Shown here one piece after another: positions 26,055 to 34,378 of a DNA stretch of 64,000 nucleotides. The stretch is from Arthrobacter dokdonellae (GTDB taxonomy: Bacteria > Actinomycetota > Actinomycetes > Actinomycetales > Micrococcaceae). A model generated the notes under the pieces. The model ran no database searches. It saw only the letters and a list, made by a program, of their open reading frames with translations, and was not told the origin of the DNA. The DNA lies in contig NZ_CP029642.1 of assembly GCF_003268655.1 (NCBI RefSeq), positions 248,001-312,000 on the forward strand. The letters are read 5' to 3'. The translations under genes and the position numbers were made by a program. Every line of letters starts with the position of its first letter. The first letter of the stretch is position 1.

Positions 26055-26972
26055 ATGACTGTTTTGGTGTTTTTGGACCCCGCACACCCGTCCGGCCGCC
26101 TCGTCGACGCCGGCGTTCCGGCCCTCCTGGCCACCGACCAGGGCGTCACCCGCGGCGACGGCATTTTTGAAACCCTGCTGGCCGTCAACGGCGAACCCCG
26201 CAAGGTGCAGGCCCACCTGCACCGGCTGGCCACCTCCGCACAGTCGATGGGGCTGGAGGTCCCCGAAGCCGCCGTCTGGCTACGGGCCATCGCGACGGCG
26301 GTCGCGGCCTTCTCCGAGGCCTCTCCCCAGGTCCCGGACGAGCACGGCAACACCAACGTTGTCATCAAGCTCATCGCCACCCGCGGGCCCGAGGGCGCGG
26401 ACACCCCCACCGCCTGGGTGCAGGCCACCGCCGTTTCCCCGGCACTGGCCGAACAGCGCGCCCGGGGCCTGGACGTGATCCTGCTGGACCGCGGCTATGA
26501 CAGCACCGTGGCGCACCGGGCGCCGTGGCTGCTGCTGGGGGCCAAGACGCTTTCCTACGCCGTTAACATGGCGGCCCTGCGCCACGCCCACGCCCAGGGC
26601 GCGGATGACGTGATCTTCACCAGCAGCGACGGACACGTGCTGGAGGGGCCGACGTCGTCCGTCCTCCTGGCCCACGTGACGGACGACGGCGGCGCTCCCG
26701 TCAAGCGGCTCATCACCCCCAACCTGGACAGCGGCATTTTGCCCGGCACCACCCAGGGCGCCCTGTTTGCCGCGGCGAGGGAAGCCGGCTGGGAGCTGGG
26801 CTACGGCCCCCTGGTGCCGGCGGACCTGCTGGACGCCGATGCCGTCTGGCTCGTGTCCAGCATCAGGCTGCTCGCGCCGGTCAACAGCATCGATGGCACG
26901 GAGATTGGCGCCTCGGACGTCCGCGCGCGGCTGACTGCCGAACTCAGCGCGCTGCTGGCCCGCACGCCCTAG
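26055..26972 (+). CDS. pabC: Aminodeoxychorismate lyase (class IV aminotransferase family)
   Basis: A 305-residue PLP enzyme that converts aminodeoxychorismate to p-aminobenzoate and pyruvate. Visible features are the early DQGVTRGDGIFETLLAVNG, the PLP lysine in LGAKTLSYAVNM, DDVIFTSSDGHVLEGPTSSV and LDSGILPGTTQG. Class IV aminotransferases of the BCAT/D-amino-acid type look similar, but the nearby PabB domain favours PabC. A terminator hairpin lies about 50 bases after the stop. Confidence 0.88.
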   Translation: MTVLVFLDPAHPSGRLVDAGVPALLATDQGVTRGDGIFETLLAVNGEPRKVQAHLHRLATSAQSMGLEVPEAAVWLRAIATAVAAFSEASPQVPDEHGNTNVVIKLIATRGPEGADTPTAWVQATAVSPALAEQRARGLDVILLDRGYDSTVAHRAPWLLLGAKTLSYAVNMAALRHAHAQGADDVIFTSSDGHVLEGPTSSVLLAHVTDDGGAPVKRLITPNLDSGILPGTTQGALFAAAREAGWELGYGPLVPADLLDADAVWLVSSIRLLAPVNSIDGTEIGASDVRARLTAELSALLARTP

Positions 26973-27018
26973 GCTACAGGCGCACGGCCGGGCGGAGGGG
27001 GCGGGCGCACGGCCGGGC

Positions 27019-27049
27019 GGACGGGGCTGCCCCTGCCGGCCGTCCTTTT
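27019..27049 (+). terminator. Terminator after pabC
   Basis: ggacgg pairs with ccgtcc across a GC-rich, partly self-pairing loop and is followed by TTTT. A 2-copy tandem repeat of gcgcacggccgggcgga precedes it. Confidence 0.6.
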
Positions 27050-27122
27050 GCTGGAAAAGTCATGCAGCGCCACATTTCCCCGGCCCCATGGGCCGTGCCC
27101 GCCAGCCATGTGTTACTTTTCT

Positions 27123-27250
27123 TGTGAGTAACGAGTGCCAGCGCCAAGCCCTGACTTGCTGGACGGCAACCCTCTGTGTCGGCGGGGTGCCTCAGGTGAC
27201 TACTCGGCAAACCCTGCCAAACCAACGGCTGCGGCTTGCAAGCGCGAACT
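27123..27250 (+). ncRNA. SAM-IV riboswitch
   Basis: The core cgagtgccagcgccaagccc, the cggcaaccctc stretch and the later ggggtgcctcaggtga match the conserved blocks of the actinobacterial SAM-IV riboswitch, with a closing stem gagta/tactc at 27125 and 27201. A pseudoknot-rich 3' part follows to about 27250. It precedes an operon ending in the sulfhydrylase metZ, as expected for an element that lowers methionine-pathway expression when S-adenosylmethionine is plentiful. The exact 3' limit and the expression platform are not resolved. Confidence 0.88.
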
Positions 27251-27333
27251 GCCCCGCGGTGTGCCGGTTGCCACGGCCCCTCCACCGCCCGGTACCCGCT
27301 TGCAGCGGCCGCCGCCTGCACTGAGGAGTACAC

Positions 27334-27594
27334 ATGAGCGTTGAAGAAGCCCCGCTGCCCTACCGGCTGATCACCGGCCCGGACGACAGCTCGTTTTGTG
27401 AGCGGATCTCCGCCGCGCTGGCGGAAGGCTACATCCTGCACGGCGGCCCCGCCGTGACGTTCAACGGCACGTCCGTGATCTGTGCCCAGGCCGTCATCCT
27501 CCCGCACGCCGTGGCCTCCTCGGACGCCGCCGTCGCCCACGCCGTCTCACGGCTGGAAGACCCCGAAGAGTTCGACGGCGAGGGCATCGCGTGA
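27334..27594 (+). CDS. DUF1737 domain protein
   Basis: An 86-residue protein whose core YRLITGPDDSSFCERISAAL and AEGYILHGGPAVTFNG match the DUF1737 family of small proteins of unknown function. GAGGAG lies about 5 bases before the ATG. It is the first gene behind the SAM-IV riboswitch, and its TGA overlaps the GTG of the rhodanese gene (GTGA). The position suggests a role in sulfur or methionine metabolism, which is inference. Confidence 0.85.
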   Translation: MSVEEAPLPYRLITGPDDSSFCERISAALAEGYILHGGPAVTFNGTSVICAQAVILPHAVASSDAAVAHAVSRLEDPEEFDGEGIA

Positions 27595-27983
27595 GCTACG
27601 CCGGCGATGTGGCGCCCGCCCAGGCCTGGGCCAAGGTGGCCGCCGGCGCCGTTTTGGTGGACGTGCGCACCGACGGCGAATGGGCCCACATTGGCGTGCC
27701 GGACGTCTCCGCCCTGGACGCGGAGGCCGTCTTCATCCAGTGGAACCTTGCCTCGGGCGAGCCGAACCCTGCCTTTGTGTCCGAGCTGCGGGCAGCCGTG
27801 CCCACCGACCGGGAACTGGTGGTGCTGTGCCGTTCCGGAGCCCGGTCCGTTGCCGCCGCGCAGGCCGCCACTGCCGCCGGATACACGGCGTTCAATGTGC
27901 TCGAGGGCTTTGAGGGCGTGCCCGACGGCTACGGCGACCGCGTCGTCAACGGCTGGAAGAACCGCAGCCTGCCCTGGAAGTAG
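27591..27983 (+). CDS. Rhodanese-like sulfurtransferase
   Basis: A 130-residue single-domain rhodanese. The active-site loop is LCRSGARS (nucleophilic Cys about 80), with an N-terminal VLVDVRTDGEW and the late NVLEGFEGVPDG. It would carry sulfane sulfur as a persulfide. It overlaps the DUF1737 gene by four bases and lies 57 bases before metZ, so it may supply or recycle sulfide for the sulfhydrylase (inference). Confidence 0.93.
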   Translation: MSYAGDVAPAQAWAKVAAGAVLVDVRTDGEWAHIGVPDVSALDAEAVFIQWNLASGEPNPAFVSELRAAVPTDRELVVLCRSGARSVAAAQAATAAGYTAFNVLEGFEGVPDGYGDRVVNGWKNRSLPWK

Positions 27984-28040
27984 GCACGTCCCACGCCGGT
28001 GACCCCGGCACCACCTGCCAAAGCTAAGGAACACACGCAC

Positions 28041-29252
28041 TTGAGTAACTTTAACGACCACGCCGCCAGCTGGGCGGAAGACACCCAGGCGGTCCGCGGC
28101 GGGCTGGACCGGACCAACTTCCAGGAGACCTCCGAGGCCCTCTTCCTGAACTCCGGCTTCGTCTACGAATCCGCCGAGCACGCCGAGCAGTCGTTCACCG
28201 GCGAGGTGGACCGCTTCGTGTATTCGCGCTACGGCAACCCGTCCGTGGCCACGTTCCAGGAGCGGCTGCGCCTGCTTGAGGGCAAGGAGGCGTGCTTTGC
28301 GACGGCGTCCGGCATGTCCGCCGTCTTCACGGCCCTGGGTGCCCTGCTGGGGGCCGGTGACCGCGTGGTGGCCTCGCGCTCCCTGTTTGGCTCCTGCTTT
28401 GTGATCCTGAACGAGCTGCTCCCCCGCTGGGGCGTGGAGACCGTGTTTGTGGACGGACCGGACCTGGACCAGTGGCGGTCGGCTTTGTCCGTGCCGACCA
28501 CCGCCGTGTTCTTTGAGTCGCCGTCGAACCCGATGCAGGAAATTGTGGACATCGCCGCCGTCTGCGAACTGGCCCACGCCGCCGGCGCCAAAGTGGTCGC
28601 GGACAACGTCTTCGCCACGCCCCTGCTCCAGCGCTGCGGCGACTTTGGCGCGGACATCGTGGTGTACTCGGGCACCAAGCACATTGACGGGCAGGGCCGC
28701 GTGTTGGGCGGCGCCATCCTGGGCACCAAGGAGTTCATTGACGGGCCCGTGAAGAACCTGATGCGGCACACCGGCCCGGCACTGTCCGCGTTCAACGCGT
28801 GGGTGCTGACCAAGGGGCTGGAAACCATGGGCCTGCGCGTGAATGCGTCGTGCGCCAGCGCCCTGGCCCTGGGCGAGTTCCTGGAGGCGCAGCCTCAGAT
28901 CAGTTGGGTCAAGTACCCGTTGCTGCCATCGCACCCCCAATATGACCTGGCCAGGAAGCAGATGAAGGCCGGCGGCACCGTGCTGACGTTCGAACTGGCC
29001 GAACCGGTCTCCGGCACCCGGAAGGACGCCGCGTTTAAGCTGCTGAACGCCCTCGCGATCATCGACATCTCCAACAACCTGGGCGACACCAAGTCGCTGA
29101 TCACGCACCCGGCCACCACCACGCACCGGGCCATGGGGCCCGAGGGCCGTGCCGCCATCGGCCTGTCCGACGGCGTCCTGCGCCTCTCCGTGGGCCTGGA
29201 GGATCTGGGCGACCTGAAGAAGGACCTGGAACAGGCGCTCGCCGCCATCTGA
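28041..29252 (+). CDS. metZ: O-succinylhomoserine sulfhydrylase
   Basis: A 403-residue PLP enzyme of the Cys/Met metabolism family that makes homocysteine from an activated homoserine and sulfide. Features are SRYGNPSVATFQERLRLLEG, ATASGMSAVF, the PLP lysine in YSGTKHIDGQGRVLGG and SLITHPATTTH. The TTG start is chosen because AAGGAA lies 9 bases upstream; a longer frame lacks a ribosome site. It is the last gene of the SAM-IV-controlled operon and is followed by repeats and hairpins. Choice of O-succinyl over O-acetyl substrate is from family resemblance. Confidence 0.92.
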   Translation: MSNFNDHAASWAEDTQAVRGGLDRTNFQETSEALFLNSGFVYESAEHAEQSFTGEVDRFVYSRYGNPSVATFQERLRLLEGKEACFATASGMSAVFTALGALLGAGDRVVASRSLFGSCFVILNELLPRWGVETVFVDGPDLDQWRSALSVPTTAVFFESPSNPMQEIVDIAAVCELAHAAGAKVVADNVFATPLLQRCGDFGADIVVYSGTKHIDGQGRVLGGAILGTKEFIDGPVKNLMRHTGPALSAFNAWVLTKGLETMGLRVNASCASALALGEFLEAQPQISWVKYPLLPSHPQYDLARKQMKAGGTVLTFELAEPVSGTRKDAAFKLLNALAIIDISNNLGDTKSLITHPATTTHRAMGPEGRAAIGLSDGVLRLSVGLEDLGDLKKDLEQALAAI

Positions 29253-29257
29253 AACGC

Positions 29258-29350
29258 GGGCCGTTGAGGTTGGAGATCACCACCGATCGGGCCGTTGAGG
29301 TTGGAGATCACCACCGATCCGGCCGTTGAGGTTGGAGATCACGACGCCTC
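29258..29350. repeat. Three tandem 31-bp repeats carrying the GTTGAGGTT motif
   Basis: Three consecutive 31-bp units (29258-29288, 29289-29319, 29320-29350) share ggccgttgaggttggagatcac; the first two continue identically with caccgatc, the third diverges. The shared motif occurs elsewhere in the window at gene ends. Confidence 0.85.
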
Positions 29351-29389
29351 TGAGGGACGAAGAGGCGTCGTGATCTCCAACCTCAACGG
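29323..29389. terminator. Perfect 28-bp-arm palindrome between converging metZ and murA
   Basis: The third tandem unit (29323-29350) pairs perfectly over 28 bases with 29362-29389 across an 11-base loop. It sits between converging genes and probably acts as a bidirectional terminator or mRNA-end stabiliser. Confidence 0.7.
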
Positions 29390-29443
29390 GTACGACGGCG
29401 GCCGGTGACCTTTCGACTCAAAAGGTCACCGTCCGCCGTCGTA
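29390..29443. terminator. Second hairpin between metZ and murA
   Basis: gtacgacggcgg-cc-ggtgacctt pairs with aaggtcacc-gt-ccgccgtcgtac, a 21-bp stem with one internal 2x2 mismatch. It is followed by tttggg on the plus strand and lies 9 bases before the murA stop. Confidence 0.65.
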
Positions 29444-29452
29444 CTTTGGGAC

Positions 29453-30985
29453 TTAGTCCTGGAAGTACTCGATCTCGGCGCCGACGGTGTTCAGCCGCTC
29501 GGCCAGGTCTTCGTAGCCGCGCTCGATGACGTAGATGTTGCGCAGCTCGCTGGTTCCCTTGGCGGCCAGCATGGCCAGCAGGATGCAGGCGGCGGGGCGC
29601 AGGGCCGGCGGGCAGCCGATCTCCGCGGCCCGCCACGCAGTCGGGCCCTTGATGTCAATGCGGTGCGGGTCCAGCAGTCGCACCCCGGCGCCGAGGCGGT
29701 TCAGCTCCGTGAGGTAGATGGCGCGGTTCTCGTACACCCAGTCGTGGATGAGCGTGGTGCCCTCCGCGCAGGAGGCGATCACCGCGAAGAACGGCAGGTT
29801 GTCAATGTTCAGCCCGGGGAAGGGCATGGGGTGGATCTTGTCCGGTGCCGCATGCAGTTCGGAGGGCAGGGTGGTGATGTCCACCAGGCGGGTCTTGCCG
29901 TTGCGGGCCGTGTACTCGGCGGACTTGAGGTAGTGGAAGCCCATCTGCTCCAGGACCTTCAGCTCGATCTCCATGAACTCGATGGGCACGCGCGTGACGG
30001 TGACTTCCGACTTGGTCACAATGCCCGCCGTGATCAGGCTCATCGCCTCGATGGGGTCCTCGGAGGGGGCGTATTCAATGTCCACGTCAATGCGGGACCT
30101 GCCGCGGATGGTCAGCGTGGTGGAGCCGATCCCCTCGACCTGCACGCCCAGTTCCTGCAGGTAAAAGCAGAGGTCCTGGACCATGTAGTTGGGGCTGGCG
30201 TTGCGGATCACGGTCGTGCCCTCGCGGTGCGTGGCGGCCATGATGGCGTTCTCCGTGACCGTGTCCCCGCGCTCGGTCAGCACAAAGGTGCGGTCCTTGC
30301 CGTCGCTGACGGGCGCCTGCACCTGGTAGAAGCCGTTGTGCGCCGTGACGGCCAGGCCGAACTCGCGCAGGGCCTGCATGTGCGGCTCCACGGTGCGGGT
30401 GCCGAGGTCGCAACCGCCGGCGTAGGGGATGCGGTAGACGTCCTCCTGGTCGAGCAGGGGACCCAGCAGCATGATGACGGAGCGGGTGCGCTTCGCGGCT
30501 TCAACGTCCATGGCGGCCAGGTCCAGCACCGCAGGGCGGCGGATCTGGAGGTCGTTGGCGTTGAGCCACCGGCATTCGACGCCGATGCTGGTCAGGAGTT
30601 CAACGATCCTGTTGACCTCTTCAATGCGGGCCAGACGGCGCAGCGTGGTGGTGCCGCGGTTGATCAGGCTGGCGCACAGCAGGGCCACGCCGGCGTTCTT
30701 GCTGGAGTTGACCTCCACGCTGCCCGAGAGTTCGCGGCCGCCGTGCACACGCAGGTGGGTCACCACGTTCTTGGGCGAACCACCGACGTTGACAATGCGC
30801 TTGCCCAGCAGGGATTCCATGCGCTGGATCATCTTCAGGCTCAGGTTTTGCTTGCCCTGTTCCATGCGCGCCACCGCGCTCTGGCTGGTCCCCAATTGCG
30901 CCGCGAGCTCCAGCTGGGTCCAGCCCCTGTCATTGCGCGCGTCCCGGACCATTACACCAACGGTTTCTGCAGCCACTTGAGTCAT
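29453..30985 (-). CDS. murA: UDP-N-acetylglucosamine 1-carboxyvinyltransferase with N-terminal HTH
   Basis: A 510-residue protein. Residues about 10-68 are an XRE-type helix-turn-helix (VRDARNDRGWTQLELAAQLG, then SQSAVARMEQGKQ). The remainder is a full-length MurA-type enolpyruvyl transferase, which starts peptidoglycan precursor synthesis, with NSSKNAGVALLCASL, the catalytic cysteine in PYAGGCDLGTRTVEPH and GLNIDNLPFFAV. Ordinary MurA is about 420 residues, so the HTH is extra. A classical murA elsewhere in the genome is likely. No ribosome site is seen; a TATAAA lies 6 bases upstream of the ATG. Confidence 0.9.
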   Translation of the reverse strand: MTQVAAETVGVMVRDARNDRGWTQLELAAQLGTSQSAVARMEQGKQNLSLKMIQRMESLLGKRIVNVGGSPKNVVTHLRVHGGRELSGSVEVNSSKNAGVALLCASLINRGTTTLRRLARIEEVNRIVELLTSIGVECRWLNANDLQIRRPAVLDLAAMDVEAAKRTRSVIMLLGPLLDQEDVYRIPYAGGCDLGTRTVEPHMQALREFGLAVTAHNGFYQVQAPVSDGKDRTFVLTERGDTVTENAIMAATHREGTTVIRNASPNYMVQDLCFYLQELGVQVEGIGSTTLTIRGRSRIDVDIEYAPSEDPIEAMSLITAGIVTKSEVTVTRVPIEFMEIELKVLEQMGFHYLKSAEYTARNGKTRLVDITTLPSELHAAPDKIHPMPFPGLNIDNLPFFAVIASCAEGTTLIHDWVYENRAIYLTELNRLGAGVRLLDPHRIDIKGPTAWRAAEIGCPPALRPAACILLAMLAAKGTSELRNIYVIERGYEDLAERLNTVGAEIEYFQD

Positions 30986-31225
30986 TAAACTTTTATATCA
31001 TGGGAAGCATATTGCGCTGGCATTATGTGACTTTCATCCAAATGAGGGCACGTTTTCCGGGCTGCTAATCATCCCGTGCGATAAACCGTGCTTGGCGGCG
31101 GGCCCCGGGACACACCAAGGCTACTCCTGTCGCTCCACCCTCCCCGCCGAGGCAGCCGGTCCGCGCTGAAACCTGCCGGAATATTCCGTGGTCTCGGCGC
31201 CTTCCCGCTACCTCGGCGGAAGGAC

Positions 31226-32023
31226 CTAACGCAGCGGAGGGTTCCACGTGCCAAGCACGACGGCGGCACCCACCGCCGCGGCGGCGATCACCAGTCCCCC
31301 GCCCGCCACCCAGGCGTCGCGGCGGCTGAACGTGGACTCCCGGGCCCACGTGCGGTGCCCCGCACCGAACCCCTTGGCCTCCATGGTCACGGCCAGCCGC
31401 GACGCACGGCGGATGGCCTGGACCAACAACGCCATCGCCTGCCCCAGCGAAGCCTTGAGTCCGCTGAAGAACCCGGGTTCCCCGCCGACGCCGCGGGCCC
31501 GTCGGGCCATGCCCAGAGTCTGCCACTCCGCCACGAGCAACCCCACCAGGCGCATGGCTGCAAGTGCTCCCAACACAAAACGGTGCGGCAGGCGCAGCTT
31601 TTGTGCCAGCGCGTCGGCCAGGTCTGTCGGATCGGTGCTGGCCAGAACGATGACGCCGGGTAGGGCGATGGCCAGACCACGCAGGGCGATGGCCACGCCG
31701 GACTCCACCGAGCCGGTGGTGAAGGTCAGCGGCCCGGCTGCGAGCAGCAGTTCTCCCGTCTTCGGGGCAAGCAGGGCCGTGCCGTAGCCGCCTACCGCCG
31801 CGGCAAACACGATGGGCCAGCCGCGCCGCAACAGCATGCCCGCGCCCAAACCGGCCAACGGCAGCACGGCACACTCGAGCGCCAGGGCCACCGTGGCGGA
31901 AACCCAGTCGACACTCACCAGCAGAACGACGGTGATGGCCATTCCGGCTCCAAGCTTGGCGAGCGGATTCGCCCCCGCCAGCCATGCGCGCGACCGGGGC
32001 CGGGCCAGGACGTCCACGCTCAT
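31226..32023 (-). CDS. ECF transporter transmembrane component EcfT (YkoC-like)
   Basis: A 265-residue membrane protein with about five helices, the energy-coupling T component. The two cytoplasmic coupling motifs are visible as ARRARG and, in weakened form, MEAKGFG (usually A-R-G). Its start overlaps the ATPase stop by 4 bases. With the adjacent S component and double ATPase it forms a YkoEDC-like importer, probably for hydroxymethylpyrimidine or thiamine in view of the upstream TPP riboswitch. Confidence 0.88.
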   Translation of the reverse strand: MSVDVLARPRSRAWLAGANPLAKLGAGMAITVVLLVSVDWVSATVALALECAVLPLAGLGAGMLLRRGWPIVFAAAVGGYGTALLAPKTGELLLAAGPLTFTTGSVESGVAIALRGLAIALPGVIVLASTDPTDLADALAQKLRLPHRFVLGALAAMRLVGLLVAEWQTLGMARRARGVGGEPGFFSGLKASLGQAMALLVQAIRRASRLAVTMEAKGFGAGHRTWARESTFSRRDAWVAGGGLVIAAAAVGAAVVLGTWNPPLR

Positions 32024-33591
32024 CGCCGCACCGCCTTCTTGGCCGTGGCGGAGGCGTGGTTATCTCCAACCTCAACAGGGCCGGCATCCCCTGCGGAGGC
32101 GCCGAGGACCAGCCGGTCCCCGCCCAGCACCTGGGTGAACGCGGCGTCGTGCGTCACGGAGACCACCGCCGTGCCGGCGTCCAGCAGTTCGGTCAGCAGC
32201 GAGGCCAATTCGGCCCAGGTGTTCGCGTCCTGGCCAAAGGTCGGTTCGTCCAGGACCAGCACCTGCGGGCTTGCGGCCAGCACCGTCGCCACGGACAGCC
32301 TGCGTTTTTCGCCGCCCGAGAGGGTAAACGGGTTGGCGTCGGCCACGTGGCCGAGCCGGAGCCGTTCCAGCAGCTCCTCCACGCCGTCCGCGCCGTGCCC
32401 GAGCAGCCTTGGCGCAAACAGGAGTTCATCCCGCACGCTGCCGGTCACAAATTGGTGTTCCGGCTCCTGGAAGACGGTGCCGATCCTGCTGATCAACTCC
32501 CGTCCGCGCCATTTCAGCGGCGCGGGGCCCGCCCCGCGGGACAGCGCCTCCGCCGCCTCCAACCGTCCGCCCGCGGCGGGCAGCAGCCCTGCCAGCGTCA
32601 GGGCAAGCGTGGACTTCCCGGCCCCGTTGGGCCCCGTCACATTCAGCGCCTGCCCGGCGCGAATCCGCACGGAAGGCACGACGGCGGCTGGCACGGCAGG
32701 GTGCCCTCGCCGTCCCCTGACGCGGGACACCGCCAGGTCTCCGGCCTCCAGCAACAGCCGGGGGCCGGCGTCGGCCGTGGGGATGGCGGTACGGGGACGG
32801 ACGGCGGGCACGCGCCCGGGGACCCACACGCCGGCGGCCGACAACATCTCTGCCGCCTGGCCCAGGACCGTGGCGGGCGGCCCGTCCAGCAGCACGCCGC
32901 CGGGCTCCCCCGCGGCTTCGGTGGCCAGCACCACTATCCGGTCCACCACGTCCAGCCAGACGGAGACCCGGTGTTCGACCACCACCAGGGTGGCGCCGGT
33001 TTCATCCAGGCTGTTGCGGACGGCATCACGCACGTCCACGACGCCGGCCGGGTCCAGATTGGCGGTGGGTTCGTCCAGCAGCAGCAGGCCGGGACGCATG
33101 GCGAGCATGCCGGCCAGACCCAGGCGCTGCTTCTGCCCGCCGGACAGGGCTGAACTGGGGTGGTCCAACGGCAGCGTCAGGCCCACGGACTCCAGCGCGG
33201 CAGGGACGCGGCGCCAGATCTCCTCCCGCGGCACGGACAGGTTTTCGGCGCCGAAGGCTACGTCGTCGCCGATCCGGGAGAGCACCACCTGGGAATCCGG
33301 GTCCTGCTGCATGAGACCCGTCCGGCCCCGGGCCTGCGCCACGGGGGCGCCGTCAATGAGCAGGGAGCCAAACTCGTCGGCACCCTCGTCGACGCCAAGA
33401 ACGCCCGCCAGGGCGTGGAGCAGCGTGGACTTCCCGGCGCCCGAAGGCCCCAGCAGCAGCACCCGCTCCCCCGGCGCGATTTCCAGGTCCAGGTCGTGGA
33501 TGGCCTTGGCGGCGCGGCCCGAATGCTGCCAGCCCCACCCCCGGGCGCTGATCCGCGCCGGGGCAACGGCACCCCGGTCGGCAACACGCAC
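32020..33591 (-). CDS. ECF transporter double ATPase (YkoD-like)
   Basis: A 523-residue protein with two complete ABC ATPases in tandem. The first has GPSGAGKST, LSGGQKQR and LLLLDEPTANLD; the second has GPNGAGKST, LSGGEKRR and VLVLDEPTFGQD. It powers an ECF importer. The GTG start is chosen because it lies 2 bases after the S-component stop; a longer upstream frame is a shadow of that gene. Near the C-terminus the codons for VEVGDN are a copy of the dispersed GTTGAGGTT repeat, lying in frame. Confidence 0.9.
   Translation of the reverse strand: MRVADRGAVAPARISARGWGWQHSGRAAKAIHDLDLEIAPGERVLLLGPSGAGKSTLLHALAGVLGVDEGADEFGSLLIDGAPVAQARGRTGLMQQDPDSQVVLSRIGDDVAFGAENLSVPREEIWRRVPAALESVGLTLPLDHPSSALSGGQKQRLGLAGMLAMRPGLLLLDEPTANLDPAGVVDVRDAVRNSLDETGATLVVVEHRVSVWLDVVDRIVVLATEAAGEPGGVLLDGPPATVLGQAAEMLSAAGVWVPGRVPAVRPRTAIPTADAGPRLLLEAGDLAVSRVRGRRGHPAVPAAVVPSVRIRAGQALNVTGPNGAGKSTLALTLAGLLPAAGGRLEAAEALSRGAGPAPLKWRGRELISRIGTVFQEPEHQFVTGSVRDELLFAPRLLGHGADGVEELLERLRLGHVADANPFTLSGGEKRRLSVATVLAASPQVLVLDEPTFGQDANTWAELASLLTELLDAGTAVVSVTHDAAFTQVLGGDRLVLGASAGDAGPVEVGDNHASATAKKAVRR
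32056..32078 (-). repeat. GTTGAGGTT dispersed repeat inside the ATPase coding end
   Basis: On the minus strand tgttgaggttggagataaccac matches the motif repeated at 29258-29389, 35459-35504 and 42756-42775. It lies in frame about 20 codons before the ATPase stop. Confidence 0.7.
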
Positions 33592-33593
33592 GG

Positions 33594-34220
33594 CTACACC
33601 ACCGGTTCGGTGGCGGCGCCGCGGGACGGGAGGTTGCCCAGGGCCCCGGTGCGGGCGAGGCCGCGCACGGCCAGCCAGGACAGCAGGCCGGCAATGACGG
33701 CGCCGGAGACGGCGCCGAGCACGATGTAGACGAGCTTCCAGACCGGCGCCCACGTCACGTAGGAGACCAGGGTGTCGTTCAGGCCCATGGCCACCCCGGC
33801 CAGCGCGCCTGCCAACAGGGCCGCGGGCAGCCTAAAGCGGCGGTACCGGAACACGGCGAATGCGGCTTCCGAGCCGATGCCCTGGACCAGGCCCGAGAAG
33901 ATCACGGTCAGGCCGAAGGAGTTGCCCAGCAGCGCCTCGACAATGGCCGCCACCAGCTCGCAGTAGAGCGCGGCGCCGGGCTTGCGGATCACCAGGGCGC
34001 CAATGACTCCCGCGATCAGCCAGCCCCCGCCGTACAACCCGCCCAGAGGTGGGAAGGCGACGGTCAGGGCGGCGATGAAGCCGTAACCGGCGGACCACAG
34101 CCAGAAAATCACGCCCACGGCCACGGAAAGGACGGAAGCCACCACGATGTCCACCACGCGCCACGTGGATTTAGGTGCTGTCCGGGGATTGGCGGAATTG
34201 CCCGCGACTGACTTGCTCAT
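33594..34220 (-). CDS. ykoE: ECF transporter substrate-binding component (YkoE-like)
   Basis: A 208-residue membrane protein with about six helices and the YkoE-family stretches WRVVDIVVASVLSVAVGVIF, PPLGGLYGGGWLIAGVIGAL, RKPGAALYCELVAAIVEALLG and SGLVQGIGSEAAF. YkoE is the S component that binds hydroxymethylpyrimidine or thiamine. It is the first gene of the operon and lies directly under a TPP riboswitch. GGAGG precedes the ATG by 3-4 bases and can pair with an upstream CCTCC. Confidence 0.93.
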   Translation of the reverse strand: MSKSVAGNSANPRTAPKSTWRVVDIVVASVLSVAVGVIFWLWSAGYGFIAALTVAFPPLGGLYGGGWLIAGVIGALVIRKPGAALYCELVAAIVEALLGNSFGLTVIFSGLVQGIGSEAAFAVFRYRRFRLPAALLAGALAGVAMGLNDTLVSYVTWAPVWKLVYIVLGAVSGAVIAGLLSWLAVRGLARTGALGNLPSRGAATEPVV

Positions 34221-34224
34221 GTTT

Positions 34225-34240
34225 CCTCCTTTGCAGGAGG
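34225..34240 (-). promoter_or_regulatory. Ribosome-site-sequestering hairpin before ykoE
   Basis: On the minus strand cctcctgcaaaggagg forms a short hairpin whose 3' arm is the ribosome binding site of ykoE. It lies between the TPP aptamer and the ATG and is a plausible translational expression platform. Confidence 0.6.
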
Positions 34241-34277
34241 GGCGGTGCGGCGGTCTTTCCGCGCACCGAAGAGAACT

Positions 34278-34378
34278 CGACTCCCTTCGCCGGTACTAGC
34301 CGGAGCAGGTTCGAGGGTCTGCGGCGAACCGCACTCTCAGCGCCTTGTTCCATGGTATGGAACGGGACGCTCCCCTGT
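34278..34378 (-). ncRNA. TPP riboswitch (THI element)
   Basis: On the minus strand the hallmark blocks appear in order: acaggggagc, gctgagagtgcgg, accctcgaacctgctccggc and tagtaccggcgaagggag. This is a textbook TPP aptamer. It precedes a YkoEDC-type importer and should lower its expression when thiamine pyrophosphate is abundant. Confidence 0.95.

Noticed and set aside
29258-29389. Possible CRISPR array
   Set aside because: The repeats are directly abutting 31-bp units with no unique spacers, and no cas gene is present.
33594-33753. Upstream extension of the ECF double ATPase
   Set aside because: The extension would overlap the YkoE-like gene by about 160 bases and is Arg-rich shadow sequence; the GTG just after the ykoE stop is better placed.
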